A stretch of 11,575 nucleotides of DNA from Bacteroidales bacterium. Lineage in GTDB: Bacteria > Bacteroidota > Bacteroidia > Bacteroidales > DYOH01. Both the position numbers and the translations under genes were made by a program. Each line of letters opens with the position of its first letter. Position 1 is the stretch's first letter. The stretch lies in the NCBI GenBank assembly GCA_030632545.1, contig DAOVUO010000039.1, positions 1 to 11,575 of the forward strand. Direction: 5' to 3'. The notes beneath the pieces are model-generated. The model was not told the origin of the DNA and searched no databases. It saw nothing but the letters and a program-made list of their open reading frames with translations. Shown one piece after another: positions 1-7,073 of this stretch.

Positions 1-626
1 ATGCTAAAAGTTGCATCTAACCTAAAAAAACCGACAAAACCACCGTACTTACACATAATAACATCGGTCACCGTTGCAGCGTACAATACTGCTAGACCAA
101 GATAGATAAAAGGAAAAATTCCTAAAAGCGATTGTACCCACGATTTTAATTCAACAGGGCGAAATGCAATAATATCTTGAATCGCACCTAAAGGGCAAAC
201 GCCAGCGCAAAATGTTCTTCCAAAAAACAATGTGTACAACAAAGGAATAAGAAAAAAAGCTAGAGCAGTAAGTGGTATTTTATAGCCTGGGTTGAATAAT
301 GCTAATGCAATATTTTGAATTGAGCCAACTGAGCAAACGCATCCCTCTCTGAAAAAACCAAAATAGGCAATTGAAAAAACCGACATCCAAAATACTCCTT
401 TCCGTGAACGTTTTGATAAAACAAACCATGTTACAACCGAAAGAGCAAGTATCAACACAAATACGTCTAAGTATTCTAATATCTCAGATCTGGGTTGCGA
501 TTGTTCTATTGGTGGTTGGGTGTGTCCTTCTTCAAATTCGGGTTTTGGAAATCGCTGGGCAAAAATATCTAAATTTAATAGTAGGAATATGGAGAATAGG
601 AAAATATATTTTAATGTTTTCTTCAT
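1..626 (-). CDS. NapH/NosR-like polytopic membrane 4Fe-4S protein (3' end beyond window)
   Basis: My reading of the minus strand from the ATG at 624-626 gives 208 residues with no stop before the window edge, so the C-terminus is missing. It begins with MKKTLKYIFLFSIFLLLNL, a lipophilic segment ending near an AQ site (a signal peptide or first membrane helix), followed by a polar stretch and then hydrophobic segments at about residues 53-70, 78-92, 118-136 and 167-186. Two Cys motifs lie on connecting loops: REGCVCS near residues 94-99 and GRTFCAGVCPLGAIQD near 137-151, the C-x3-CP pattern of Fer4_5 proteins such as NapH, MauN and NosR. Such proteins pass electrons across or along the inner membrane. 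It starts 1 nt after the stop of the ferredoxin-like gene, so the two are surely co-transcribed. The redox partner and substrate cannot be told from the sequence. Confidence 0.82.
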   Translation of the reverse strand, partial: MKKTLKYIFLFSIFLLLNLDIFAQRFPKPEFEEGHTQPPIEQSQPRSEILEYLDVFVLILALSVVTWFVLSKRSRKGVFWMSVFSIAYFGFFREGCVCSVGSIQNIALALFNPGYKIPLTALAFFLIPLLYTLFFGRTFCAGVCPLGAIQDIIAFRPVELKSWVQSLLGIFPFIYLGLAVLYAATVTDVIMCKYGGFVGFFRLDATFS

Positions 627-627
627 A

Positions 628-1218
628 TTATGTTATTTCGATGTTGTTGGAATCACTAAATCCTTTGAAAATTGATGGATTACTTGCTGGAACACGTCTA
701 AATGCATCTGCAGGACAATCAATTGCAATGGCACATTGGTTACAATTTACGCAAATATCGTGGCGGACTTGTAATTGCAGAGAGCCATTCCCAAATGCAT
801 CACAACCAGCTACACATTTTCCACACCCAATACACAAGGCTTCGTCAATATTGTATTCGAAAAAAGGTTCTTCAATAAAGGTTCTGATGATTGCATTGGT
901 AGGGCAAAGCAGATTCTCAGCAGCCGTGCTCAAGGTTTTGGCTTCGGGGCGAAAATAGCCTCCACATAAATCGCAATAGCCACACATATCGTGTATATGA
1001 ACCACTTTTACAGCAGAGGGAGTCATTACGCAATTTGATACGCAAAGGCCACATTGCACACATTTAGCAGGGTCTAATTGCCAAACAGTATCTTCCGAAA
1101 GTAAATTTTTGAGCAAAACACCGCTTACACCACCCAGTGCAATACCAATACTAACTCTTATACCACTATTTATAAATTCGCGTCTATTTAGTTTATTTTT
1201 TTCATTTGAATTCTCCAT
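628..1218 (-). CDS. Tat-exported multi-cluster 4Fe-4S ferredoxin-like protein
   Basis: The 196-residue protein has an N-terminal NRREFINSG twin-arginine motif (residues 11-19) followed by a hydrophobic stretch (about 21-39), which predicts Tat export after cofactor loading or N-terminal anchoring. Cys motifs follow in order: C53-x2-C56-x2-C59-x3-C63; C79-x2-C82-x2-C85, completed by C105-Pro; C129-x2-C132-x2-C135-x3-C139; and C156-x2-C159-x2-C162, completed by C168-Pro. That is enough ligands for about four [4Fe-4S] clusters. It resembles the NapG/NrfC/DmsB-like electron-transfer subunits; I infer it hands electrons to or from the membrane protein encoded directly after it. The kinase gene ends 31 nt upstream, so the three genes read as one unit. 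The physiological electron donor or acceptor is not visible. Confidence 0.85.
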   Translation of the reverse strand: MENSNEKNKLNRREFINSGIRVSIGIALGGVSGVLLKNLLSEDTVWQLDPAKCVQCGLCVSNCVMTPSAVKVVHIHDMCGYCDLCGGYFRPEAKTLSTAAENLLCPTNAIIRTFIEEPFFEYNIDEALCIGCGKCVAGCDAFGNGSLQLQVRHDICVNCNQCAIAIDCPADAFRRVPASNPSIFKGFSDSNNIEIT

Positions 1219-1249
1219 TAATCCAACTGGTTTTTTTGTTTTTTTATAT

Positions 1250-3133
1250 CTATGCTTTTGGAATTGTGAAATTAAATTTACTTCCTTTTCCGATTGTACT
1301 TTCTACATATATTTCACCACCATTTTTTTCTACAAATTCTTTACATAAAACAAGCCCTAGTCCTGTTCCTACTTCCTTTTCAGTACCTAGCATTATTTTA
1401 TCATTGTCTAAATCAAATAGTTTGCTTATTTTGTCGTTAGAAATGCCTATGCCACTGTCGGATACAGTAATCTCAATTAAGTTTGGTTTAATTTCACTTG
1501 CGTTTACTTTAATTTTACCATGCTGATTTGTAAACTTGAGGGCATTTGAAATTAAATTTCTTAGTACGGTATCAAACATGTTCTTGTCTGCATATATTTC
1601 AATGTTCTTAACAGTTTCGTTTGTTAACTGAATATTTTTTTTCTCAGCCATTTGTGAAAGAATGTTTTGAATTTCATTTATGGCAGAATTTAATTCAATT
1701 TTTTCAGGATTAAAATCAATTAGATTTCTTTGTGTTTGAGACCAAATTAACAGATTCTCAAGTAAGTCATAAGTGTTATGAAGGCTTTTATTAATTCTAA
1801 TTACTATCTTTTTTATTTTTTCAGGACTATATATGCTGAAATTTTTAATTAATAAATCTGAAAAACCGAGCAATGCATTAAATGGACTTTTTAAGTCGTG
1901 TGCTATTATTGAGAAAAATTTATCTTTTGTATCGTTGCTTTCTTTAAGTGCTTTTTCTGATTTTAATAGAGCAAGATCTGCTTTTTTTCGTTCTGTAACA
2001 TCTCTAATTATTCCTAAAACAAATTTTTCGTTACCAATTATTATTGAATCGCCAGTAATTTCAGCATAGTATTCCGATTTATCTTTTCGTTTTAGTGTAA
2101 TTTCAAATGTATAGTCATTTTTATTTATTCGGTTATAATATCCTTTGTCAGAGGAATTGGACTTCATATCAAAAACAGTTAATGAAAGTAATTCTTTGTT
2201 TGTATAGCCACTCATTTTGCAGAAAGTAGAATTTACAAATACATAATTCCCCTCAAGATCAGCTATGGTAATACCTTCCGACGTTTGTTCTGTAATTGCT
2301 CTAAATTTTTCTTCACTTTCTTTTAACGCTTTTTCTATTTTTATTTTGTCCGAAATATCGTGAATTAAGGAATATAATAAAGTTTTTTGTTCAATTTCTA
2401 TTTTCCCACTATAAACCTCAACATCTTTTATTTCATTATTCGACAATTTGTGTTTAAAAAAGAAATGGTTTCGTTTTTCGTTATTTGCACTTTTCATTTC
2501 CTCTTTTATTTTATTTTCAGAGAACATATTGATATGCTTGATATTCATTTTTTTTATTTTTTCTAATGAATATCCATAAAAATTGCAGGCAGATTTATTA
2601 GCGTCAATTATTTGTCCATTATCAGGGTCAATTAATAGCATTGTTGAATAGTTCTTTTCAAACAAAGCTTTGTATCTTTTTTCACTTTCTAAAAGTGACG
2701 ATTCAGCTTTTTTATATTCGGTAATATCTTCACCAGAACTAATGTGTCCTGTTATATTGCCATTATAATCTCTAAGGGTTGTATTGTGCCATTTAATTAG
2801 TTTTTCTTTTCCACTTTTAGATAATACTGGATTTTCGTGATATTCGTTAACATCCATTTTTCCATTAAGAATTCTATTTGATAAGTTTTTAATTTCTATT
2901 TTTTTCCTTTCTGGAATAAAATTTTCGAACCAGTTTTTTCCTAAAATTTCAGATTCATCATATTCTAAAACACTACATGCTTTTTTATTAGCAAGTGTAA
3001 CAATTCCTTGTGGATCAATTGCTATAAATAACACACCAGCTAAATCTAAATAAAGTTGAGATTTACTTCTTTCTTTTTTTAGTTCATCTAACTCTTTTTC
3101 TAATTCTTGATAAGTAGGCTTTAGAGTTTCCAT
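1250..3133 (-). CDS. Soluble PAS-PAS-PAS sensor histidine kinase
   Basis: The 627-residue protein opens with a short coiled coil (about 6-26), then three PAS/PAC units (about 27-143, 153-265 and 274-385), each closed by the typical DITEYKK, DISDK or DVTERKK end. A HisKA domain follows with the phospho-acceptor H412 in FFSIIAHDLKSPFNALLG, then a HATPase_c domain with an N-box NLISNALKFT (526-535), a G1 box DSGIGI (559-564) and a G2 box GTGLGL (589-594). There is no transmembrane segment and no receiver domain, so it is a cytoplasmic kinase that must act on a separate regulator, which is not in the window. No conserved haem or flavin ligand could be assigned to the PAS domains. It sits 31 nt upstream of the ferredoxin-like gene, which suggests it reports on redox state or the ligand of that pathway; that role is inferred. 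Confidence 0.93.
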   Translation of the reverse strand: METLKPTYQELEKELDELKKERSKSQLYLDLAGVLFIAIDPQGIVTLANKKACSVLEYDESEILGKNWFENFIPERKKIEIKNLSNRILNGKMDVNEYHENPVLSKSGKEKLIKWHNTTLRDYNGNITGHISSGEDITEYKKAESSLLESEKRYKALFEKNYSTMLLIDPDNGQIIDANKSACNFYGYSLEKIKKMNIKHINMFSENKIKEEMKSANNEKRNHFFFKHKLSNNEIKDVEVYSGKIEIEQKTLLYSLIHDISDKIKIEKALKESEEKFRAITEQTSEGITIADLEGNYVFVNSTFCKMSGYTNKELLSLTVFDMKSNSSDKGYYNRINKNDYTFEITLKRKDKSEYYAEITGDSIIIGNEKFVLGIIRDVTERKKADLALLKSEKALKESNDTKDKFFSIIAHDLKSPFNALLGFSDLLIKNFSIYSPEKIKKIVIRINKSLHNTYDLLENLLIWSQTQRNLIDFNPEKIELNSAINEIQNILSQMAEKKNIQLTNETVKNIEIYADKNMFDTVLRNLISNALKFTNQHGKIKVNASEIKPNLIEITVSDSGIGISNDKISKLFDLDNDKIMLGTEKEVGTGLGLVLCKEFVEKNGGEIYVESTIGKGSKFNFTIPKA

Positions 3134-3177
3134 CTTGTATTGATTTGAAATTTATATTAAAGTACACTTATTAGTTC

Positions 3178-3185
3178 CAAAGTTA
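3178..3185 (-). promoter_or_regulatory. Possible -7 element (TAACTTTG) upstream of the histidine kinase
   Basis: Minus-strand TAACTTTG matches the Bacteroidota TAnnTTTG consensus and lies 44 nt before the kinase start. No TTTG-like -33 box is found at the expected spacing, so this is a weak call. Confidence 0.3.
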
Positions 3186-3204
3186 GTTAATTATATTGTA
3201 ATAT

Positions 3205-3389
3205 TTCCCCGATGTTCGGGATAGGCTGCTAAGTTTTAAATTAAATTTGATAATTGTTATTGATAATTCGTAATTGATAATTGGTTATTGTGTGAATATC
3301 TAGCAGTTATGTTTAATGAATTTATTTTTGCAAATAATTGTCATTCAATGTTTTACAGGCATTTAATTGCTGCCTCGAACATCGGGGAA
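3205..3389. repeat. 185-bp segment bounded by 14-bp perfect inverted repeats
   Basis: TTCCCCGATGTTCG at 3205-3218 is matched by its exact reverse complement at 3376-3389. The left arm continues into a small palindrome with the tail CGGGATAGGCTG, close to CGGGACAGGCTG at 5941-5952, so each arm is best read as one copy of a short palindromic repeat, the two copies facing each other. There is no gene between them and no obvious target duplication. It separates the kinase operon from the accessory cassettes. Confidence 0.6.
3247..3290. repeat. Degenerate tandem repeat of a 13-14 bp TTGATAATT unit
   Basis: Three successive units begin with TTGATAATT at 3247, 3260 and 3274, with a partial fourth at 3288. 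It is AT-rich and lies inside the inverted-repeat segment. No function can be assigned. Confidence 0.7.
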
Positions 3390-3395
3390 CCATTG

Positions 3396-3507
3396 TTACA
3401 AAAAAGCTTTATCAATATTGTAAACTATTTTATTGAGCTTTCTCCTCTAAATTACTAATAAATTCAACTGCCTCTTCTAAAAATTCTACTTTGAATTTTG
3501 GTGTCAT
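3396..3507 (-). pseudogene. RelE/ParE-family toxin remnant, frameshifted and truncated
   Basis: From the ATG at 3505-3507 the minus strand reads MTPKFKVEFLEEAVEFISNL, then EEKAQ and a stop at 3430-3432. This is the typical opening of a RelE/ParE-like ribonuclease or gyrase toxin. Reading one base further on gives KIVYNIDKA, the next conserved block of the family, before a second stop at 3396-3398, so an extra base broke the frame. The remaining part of such a toxin (normally about 90-110 residues) is missing; the 185-bp inverted-repeat segment begins a few bases further on. No antitoxin gene is recognisable beside it. Its first eight codons, and the DNA upstream, are shared with the nuclease pseudogene at 8591-9240. 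Confidence 0.65.
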
Positions 3508-3629
3508 TTTATACTTCTTTTACAACAAAAATAAAAAAGAAGTAAATTTGTAGTAAACAGAAACTCCATTTGAATTTCAGGCAAAGCCTGTTAAAATATA
3601 TGCGACTCAGGCAGGAGCCTAAGCCGAAC
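3483..3629. repeat. Intercassette repeat, copy A (promoter/start part plus 61-bp core)
   Basis: The 61-bp core is at 3569-3629 and differs at two positions from the cores at 7250 and 9295. The part 3483-3568 matches the copy at 9220-9294, including the toxin-like start MTPKFKVE and its upstream promoter-like DNA. On the minus strand TATTTTTG (3526-3533) fits the Bacteroidota -7 consensus, but a 7-8 nt A-rich insertion spoils the -33 spacing. The core holds the stem AGGC/GCCT inside flanking GTT and AAC. Confidence 0.8.
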
Positions 3630-3632
3630 CGG

Positions 3633-3667
3633 GCCAATTATACGACTTCTTGTCGCAATGATATGGC
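3633..3667. other. Hairpin after the ptuB stop codon
   Basis: The outer stem GCCA/TGGC, a five-pair middle stem with one G-T wobble and an inner CGAC/GTCG stem closing on TTCTT form a strong imperfect hairpin starting 7 nt after the ptuB-like stop. There is no T-run after it on the minus strand, so a simple intrinsic terminator is doubtful. It occupies the same place as the hairpins in the other repeat copies. Confidence 0.5.
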
Positions 3668-3673
3668 TATTTT

Positions 3674-4513
3674 TTAATTCTTTATTAAGTCAAGAAAGTT
3701 TGACCGAACCATATTTGTAAAACGGTTTTCTTTTTTCGCAGCGTTTTCATACAAATTCTTAGCTGTTTTAATAAACTCTATTATTTCTGTTCTGGACATC
3801 TCGAATGTAGCCATGGCATGAATAATACGTTCTTCATTATTATCATCTATGTCAGAAATTTTCTTGAAAATCTTTAGACCATTAAGATATTCAAGTCTAT
3901 CATTATTCAGTTCAGCTCTATCAAGTCCAAAAGTTTTAATAGATGTAGTTCCTCGTTCATTATTATCAATAGCAACAGGAATATGTTGATTAAATTTAAT
4001 AAAATGTTCAGGATTTTCAGCAATCGGATTTATCAAGGTATGTTTTTCATCTGATAAATTATGTGCTTCATTATGGTTATTTACTCTTGTTTCATCATCA
4101 AGTAATGGAAATTCATTCTTTTTAAATGACCTATTACATTTTTCACATGAAAACAAAAGGTTATTCCAATCATAAGAAAGCCAGTAATATCCAGGATAAA
4201 TTAATTTGCGATCTTTTTTGTAAGCTTTTTTAGGTCTAAAATGTTCTACATCTCCATAGGATGTAGCTGTAAATTTAGCTTCACAAAAGCAACATTTTTC
4301 ATTTTGGTCAGTGATTAATTGTTCTTTTACAGTTGTGTCTCCGTAAATCGAATTATCAATAACAAGCTTTTTAAGTTTCTTGTTGCTAATATTTTGTCTT
4401 GATGTATAATCCAATGGTGCTAAATTATATTCTTGACAAAGCCTAATCTTACCTGCAATTCCTTTATCTAAAAGAGTTTGAGGTGTATTGTTGCTTTTGC
4501 TAATTTTAATCAT
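3674..4513 (-). CDS. ptuB: PtuB-like HNH endonuclease of a Septu-type defence system
   Basis: The 279-residue protein carries an HNH/zinc-ribbon core: C74 and C77 form one half of a metal knuckle, YGDVEHFRPK holds E90-H91 in the catalytic position, and SCEKCNRSFK supplies C123 and C126 with N127 after them. The block YYWLSYDWNNLLFSCEKC is typical of the PtuB family found in Septu systems and in the effector pair of retron Ec78. In those systems PtuB is the DNA-cutting effector controlled by the PtuA ATPase. The start overlaps the end of the ATPase gene by 4 nt (ATGA), so the two are translationally coupled. Start choice is supported by this overlap. Role in phage defence is known for the family and inferred here. 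Confidence 0.87.
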   Translation of the reverse strand: MIKISKSNNTPQTLLDKGIAGKIRLCQEYNLAPLDYTSRQNISNKKLKKLVIDNSIYGDTTVKEQLITDQNEKCCFCEAKFTATSYGDVEHFRPKKAYKKDRKLIYPGYYWLSYDWNNLLFSCEKCNRSFKKNEFPLLDDETRVNNHNEAHNLSDEKHTLINPIAENPEHFIKFNQHIPVAIDNNERGTTSIKTFGLDRAELNNDRLEYLNGLKIFKKISDIDDNNEERIIHAMATFEMSRTEIIEFIKTAKNLYENAAKKENRFTNMVRSNFLDLIKN

Positions 4514-5799
4514 ATTTTTTTATTTTCAGAAATGTTTTTAGCAAATTTTTTAATTATCTCAAAACCTTCTATTTCTTTTTGGTTGTGCCCAACAGGAAGG
4601 TTCTCTACAAATTCAGTTAGTGTTTGTAATTCCTTTTGTTCTTTTTCTGTTAAATTCCCTTTTCTTAAAAGTTTTAAATGCCTATCAATTTTTTTCTGTG
4701 CTGCTGGTTGATAAATATCTTTTAATTCAAACAAATCACTCATTAGTATTTGGTCAATCCTCCAATTATCTATATCAAGAGAATTTTGCATTGCAATTAC
4801 TGAATTTCCTTTGTCCTTTAATAATATGACATTTGCATTATCAACAGCCTGTAAAATCAATGGACTATGTGTAGTAACAATGAATTGAGTTTTGGAAAAA
4901 GTATCTTTTAAAAAATTTATAACCTTCTTTTGTAATGCTGGATGAATATGTAAGTCTATCTCATCAACAAGACATATTGCTGGTTCAGCAAGTGGGTTAT
5001 TACTTTCACTATATTTTTCTAACATTCCTTTTGCAAAATCAACAACCCAAGAAAGAAGGGTTTTATACCCTAAACTTAACTCATGTAAGCGAACCCAACC
5101 ATATTGTGTTTTAAATAAAATTTGAGGTGAGTTTTCTACATCAGTTTTTATTTCCAAGACTTCGCCTTGAAGTAAATGTTTTACAATTTTAAAAACCTTT
5201 TCCTTATAAGATTTGAATTTTTGATTTTTTTCTGCTTTCAATTCTACCTGTAAAAGCCATTCCTCTGTGTTCATCAATGGAACATTATCTTCGAACAAAG
5301 TTTGTGCGGGAAAATCTTTGCCAGAAGACATTCCTTTTCGTCCAATATATCTTGATGCCCCATATGCAAAAAGTAAATAATCCTTTTCAAACTCAGGGTC
5401 AAATATGGCATTATTTTTTACGTTTTTTGTGTAAATAGTATGAATATCCCTTTGTTTTTCACCCAAAGTTAAGTCTAAGGCTAAGGTTTCATTTTCTTTT
5501 TTATCATAAAGAAAATCAATTTCAATTCTAGTATGTTTTATATCGTCACTCTTATGTTTTTCGTTGTATCTATCAAAAGTGTTTAAGTTTATATTGTATA
5601 ACCAACTTGTATTTCCCCATGGTCTAATAAGAGGCAGAGATAATGCTTTTAGTATTGTTGTTTTACCAGTTCCGTTATCACCAATGATTATGTTCCATAA
5701 GCTTGGATTGCCATTTTCATCGCAAAGATTAATATTTTGTTTTATTCCAAATGTTCTCATATTTTCTAAAAGAACATTAGTATAATAAAGTGATTTCAT
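4510..5799 (-). CDS. ptuA: PtuA-like AAA/ABC-type ATPase of a Septu-type defence system
   Basis: The 429-residue protein has a Walker A motif GDNGTGKTT (residues 40-48), an ABC-like signature region HELSLGYKTLLSW (239-251), a Walker B motif AICLVDEIDLHIHP (274-287) and an H-loop TTHSPLIL (309-316). The short insert between Walker A and the signature fits the overcoming-lysogenisation/RecF-like ATPases used in defence pairs rather than a true SMC protein. It is followed by the HNH gene with a 4-nt overlap, which is the layout of Septu (PtuAB). No reverse transcriptase or msr-msd structure was found near, so it is not part of a retron. It begins 91 nt after a group II intron remnant and is flanked by direct repeat copies on both sides. 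Confidence 0.87.
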   Translation of the reverse strand: MKSLYYTNVLLENMRTFGIKQNINLCDENGNPSLWNIIIGDNGTGKTTILKALSLPLIRPWGNTSWLYNINLNTFDRYNEKHKSDDIKHTRIEIDFLYDKKENETLALDLTLGEKQRDIHTIYTKNVKNNAIFDPEFEKDYLLFAYGASRYIGRKGMSSGKDFPAQTLFEDNVPLMNTEEWLLQVELKAEKNQKFKSYKEKVFKIVKHLLQGEVLEIKTDVENSPQILFKTQYGWVRLHELSLGYKTLLSWVVDFAKGMLEKYSESNNPLAEPAICLVDEIDLHIHPALQKKVINFLKDTFSKTQFIVTTHSPLILQAVDNANVILLKDKGNSVIAMQNSLDIDNWRIDQILMSDLFELKDIYQPAAQKKIDRHLKLLRKGNLTEKEQKELQTLTEFVENLPVGHNQKEIEGFEIIKKFAKNISENKKI

Positions 5800-5890
5800 A
5801 ATTTTTTTTTAAAGCGATTACTAGTTTATTATTCAAGTCAAAATTAGTGTTTTTCAGTTAAATTCATTGCGAATTATTGTTTTTTTTAAA

Positions 5891-5976
5891 GTTAGCCAAC
5901 CGGGTAACTTCCGTCCCCTAAGAACCGTTATTCCGAAAATCGGGACAGGCTGTGCGACTTTCACCGCATACGGCTC
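5891..5976 (-). ncRNA. Group II intron 3' remnant: domain V (interrupted) and domain VI
   Basis: On the minus strand, 5976-5952 reads GAGCCGTATGCGGTGAAAGT then CGCAC: the 5' strand of a bacterial domain V with its AGC triad, a GAAA tetraloop and the returning strand. The closing strand ACGGTTC lies at 5928-5922. In a canonical 34-nt domain V two bases separate these parts; here 23 nt do. The following 31 nt (5921-5891) begin TTAG and end CTAAC, can form a base stem TTAG/CTAA with GGG/CCC inside, and fit domain VI with the intron 3' end. No reverse transcriptase gene or 5' intron half is present, so this is a dead remnant. Confidence 0.75.
5929..5951. repeat. 23-nt palindromic repeat inside domain V
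   Basis: The inserted stretch contains CCGA-AAA-TCGG and the tail GGGACAGGCT. The repeat at 3207-3228 has the same layout (CCCGA-TGT-TCGGG then ATAGGCTG). It replaces the two-base bulge expected in domain V, showing it was added to a pre-existing intron. Confidence 0.65.
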
Positions 5977-6214
5977 AAGCACTTTAAAGGCTAGCTCAGC
6001 TAAGAGTAAACCTTCTTTTTCGTTGTTTTACTTTCTAAAATTACAGTTTTTTGTTGAGATAATAATGCTATTTGCTTTCTAATTTTCTTTCGTTTTTCAA
6101 GGGATAAACTTTTCAATTAAAATCTGGTAATATTTTTAATTAATAGATTCTACTTTGATTTTCAGGTAAAGCCAGTTAAAATATTTGCGACTCAGGCAGA
6201 AGCCTAAGCCGAAC
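5977..6214. repeat. Intercassette repeat, copy B (deleted form with extension)
   Basis: It is homologous along its whole length to 7074-7310, with a cluster of differences near 6070-6085. It includes the 61-bp core at 6154-6214 (three differences from copy C). Compared with copies A and D it lacks the promoter and start-codon segment. It abuts the group II intron domain V at 5976/5977. Confidence 0.85.
6000..6116 (-). pseudogene. Short coding remnant in repeat B (about 38 codons)
   Basis: The minus strand is open from a TTG at 6116 to a TAG at 6000-6002 and reads LEKRKKIRKQIALLSQQK in the middle, Lys-rich. The copy at 7097-7213 keeps the same length and frame with four or five amino-acid changes. 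There is no ATG and no good ribosome-binding site. It ends 23 nt before domain V, where a group II intron maturase gene would end, but I do not recognise maturase motifs. Treat as a fragment of unknown origin. Confidence 0.35.
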
Positions 6215-6297
6215 AGGGCTGACATGTGGCTTGTGAGGTTGCGAAGCAACCGAAACACGCTACCTGACAGACTGATGACCAAGCTGATGATATGCTT
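6215..6297. other. Variable hairpin region of repeat B, after the toxin stop
   Basis: It contains a perfect hairpin GGTTGC-GAA-GCAACC at 6237-6251 flanked by weaker arms (GTGGCTTGTG versus CACGCTAC). The position matches the hairpins of the other copies, but the sequence is different. A role as bidirectional terminator or recombination site is possible. Confidence 0.45.
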
Positions 6298-6642
6298 TTA
6301 TTCTTTCAATATTTTCTGACAAACTTCGTCAAATGCTTCAATAATCTGATTTATTGTCATTTCATCAATTGGCTCATGTGCATTTGAATTTTCCATAGGA
6401 TGAAGATGCCAGCCAACTCTATTATCTCTATCAATTGCCCAAATCCTTTTATTGCGGAATCTCAGACTGAATGAAATTATGTAAAAACTTACATTAAAAA
6501 ATACAGATAATCTGTAATTCTTCCTTAATCCTATCAGACCTTGTAAGGATATTTCTGTTCTGCGTTTTATTTCAACTTCTGTAACATACGACAATGGCTT
6601 AATTGCTTCTCGTAATTCTGCTTCAAATTGTTTTAAATCCAT
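6298..6642 (-). CDS. Probable toxin of TumE/DUF6516 type
   Basis: The 114-residue protein has a C-terminal half IWAIDRDNRVGWHLHPMENS (residues 67-86) followed by H89 and an acidic helix ending in KILKE. The arrangement of Asp, Trp-His-x-His-Pro and a further His resembles the DUF6516/TumE toxin family, whose members are found as small two-gene toxin-antitoxin loci. The N-terminal half is basic and may bind nucleic acid. The start codon lies 10 nt inside the end of the preceding small gene, so both are translated together, with the putative antitoxin first. The assignment rests on residue pattern and layout only; it could instead be an uncharacterised relative. Confidence 0.6.
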   Translation of the reverse strand: MDLKQFEAELREAIKPLSYVTEVEIKRRTEISLQGLIGLRKNYRLSVFFNVSFYIISFSLRFRNKRIWAIDRDNRVGWHLHPMENSNAHEPIDEMTINQIIEAFDEVCQKILKE

Positions 6643-6926
6643 TCTTTCAGCATTTTTTTATAATGTTGAACTAATGCGACTTTTTCTCCCCAGTCGTAAT
6701 ATTCTTGCTCAACTTCAAAAGTAAAACTATCTGGCATTTCAGTTGATTTTTGTTCAAACTCTTCATATGACATATTCCACTTCATCTCATATTGAGCAAT
6801 TTGTTGTTTTGTGAAATATATTTTCAGTTTAAGAAACTCGGGAAGCAACATCTTTAATGATTGTTCCAAATCTGCTGCATTAGTTAATTTGAGAATTTTT
6901 TCAGTTAAATGTGTTGATATCATCAT
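6633..6926 (-). CDS. Probable antitoxin partner of the TumE/DUF6516-like protein
   Basis: The 97-residue acidic protein has a helical N-terminus and the block YEMKWNMSYEEFEQKS (residues 46-61) followed by FEVEQEYYDWGEKVALVQHY (70-89). The pattern of a Tyr-x-x-Lys-Trp/Tyr-x-Met-Ser helix and a later Asp/Glu-rich YYDW stretch is seen in small proteins encoded just upstream of DUF6516-like toxins. There is no helix-turn-helix, so autoregulation by this protein alone is unlikely. The start at 6926 is an ATGATG pair; either codon could be used. Overlap of 10 nt with the toxin gene supports a coupled pair. Role is inferred. Confidence 0.6.
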   Translation of the reverse strand: MMISTHLTEKILKLTNAADLEQSLKMLLPEFLKLKIYFTKQQIAQYEMKWNMSYEEFEQKSTEMPDSFTFEVEQEYYDWGEKVALVQHYKKMLKEWI

Positions 6927-7073
6927 CTTTTCAATTTTTATTAAATGCCTATAATTATACTAAATATTTCCATAACTTTAAACAACTTGAGCATCCCGCA
7001 GGTGCTGCAAAGTAAATATGTGTGCCCAGAATGTTGTCTGGATTTTAGCTTATAAAGATAGTTAAATTAACCA
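6927..7073. other. Upstream region of the toxin-antitoxin pair with small dyads
   Basis: No gene is present. A short dyad AGCA...TGCT lies near 6990-7006 and a second, CCAGA...TCTGG, near 7025-7040. The stretch around 7015-7035 resembles the one at 11519-11539 (about three transitions in 20 nt). The promoter of the pair must lie here but no convincing consensus is seen. Confidence 0.35.

Noticed and set aside
371..958. Plus-strand 195-residue open frame
   Set aside because: It lies opposite the membrane Fe-S and ferredoxin-like genes, has no family motif, and the minus-strand frames there carry clear Cys motifs.
1206..1526. Plus-strand open frames opposite the kinase gene
   Set aside because: Low-complexity Phe/Ser/Leu-rich shadows of an A-rich minus-strand gene.
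3205..3389. Insertion sequence bounded by inverted repeats
   Set aside because: Only 185 bp, no transposase, no target duplication; the arms are explained as two copies of a short palindromic repeat.
3569..3629. Riboswitch in the GC-rich repeat core
   Set aside because: The element lies mostly after stop codons of unrelated genes, and no known aptamer box was recognised.
3674..5976. Retron Ec78-type system (PtuAB with reverse transcriptase)
   Set aside because: No reverse transcriptase gene or msr-msd pair is present; the nearby RNA element fits group II intron domains V and VI.
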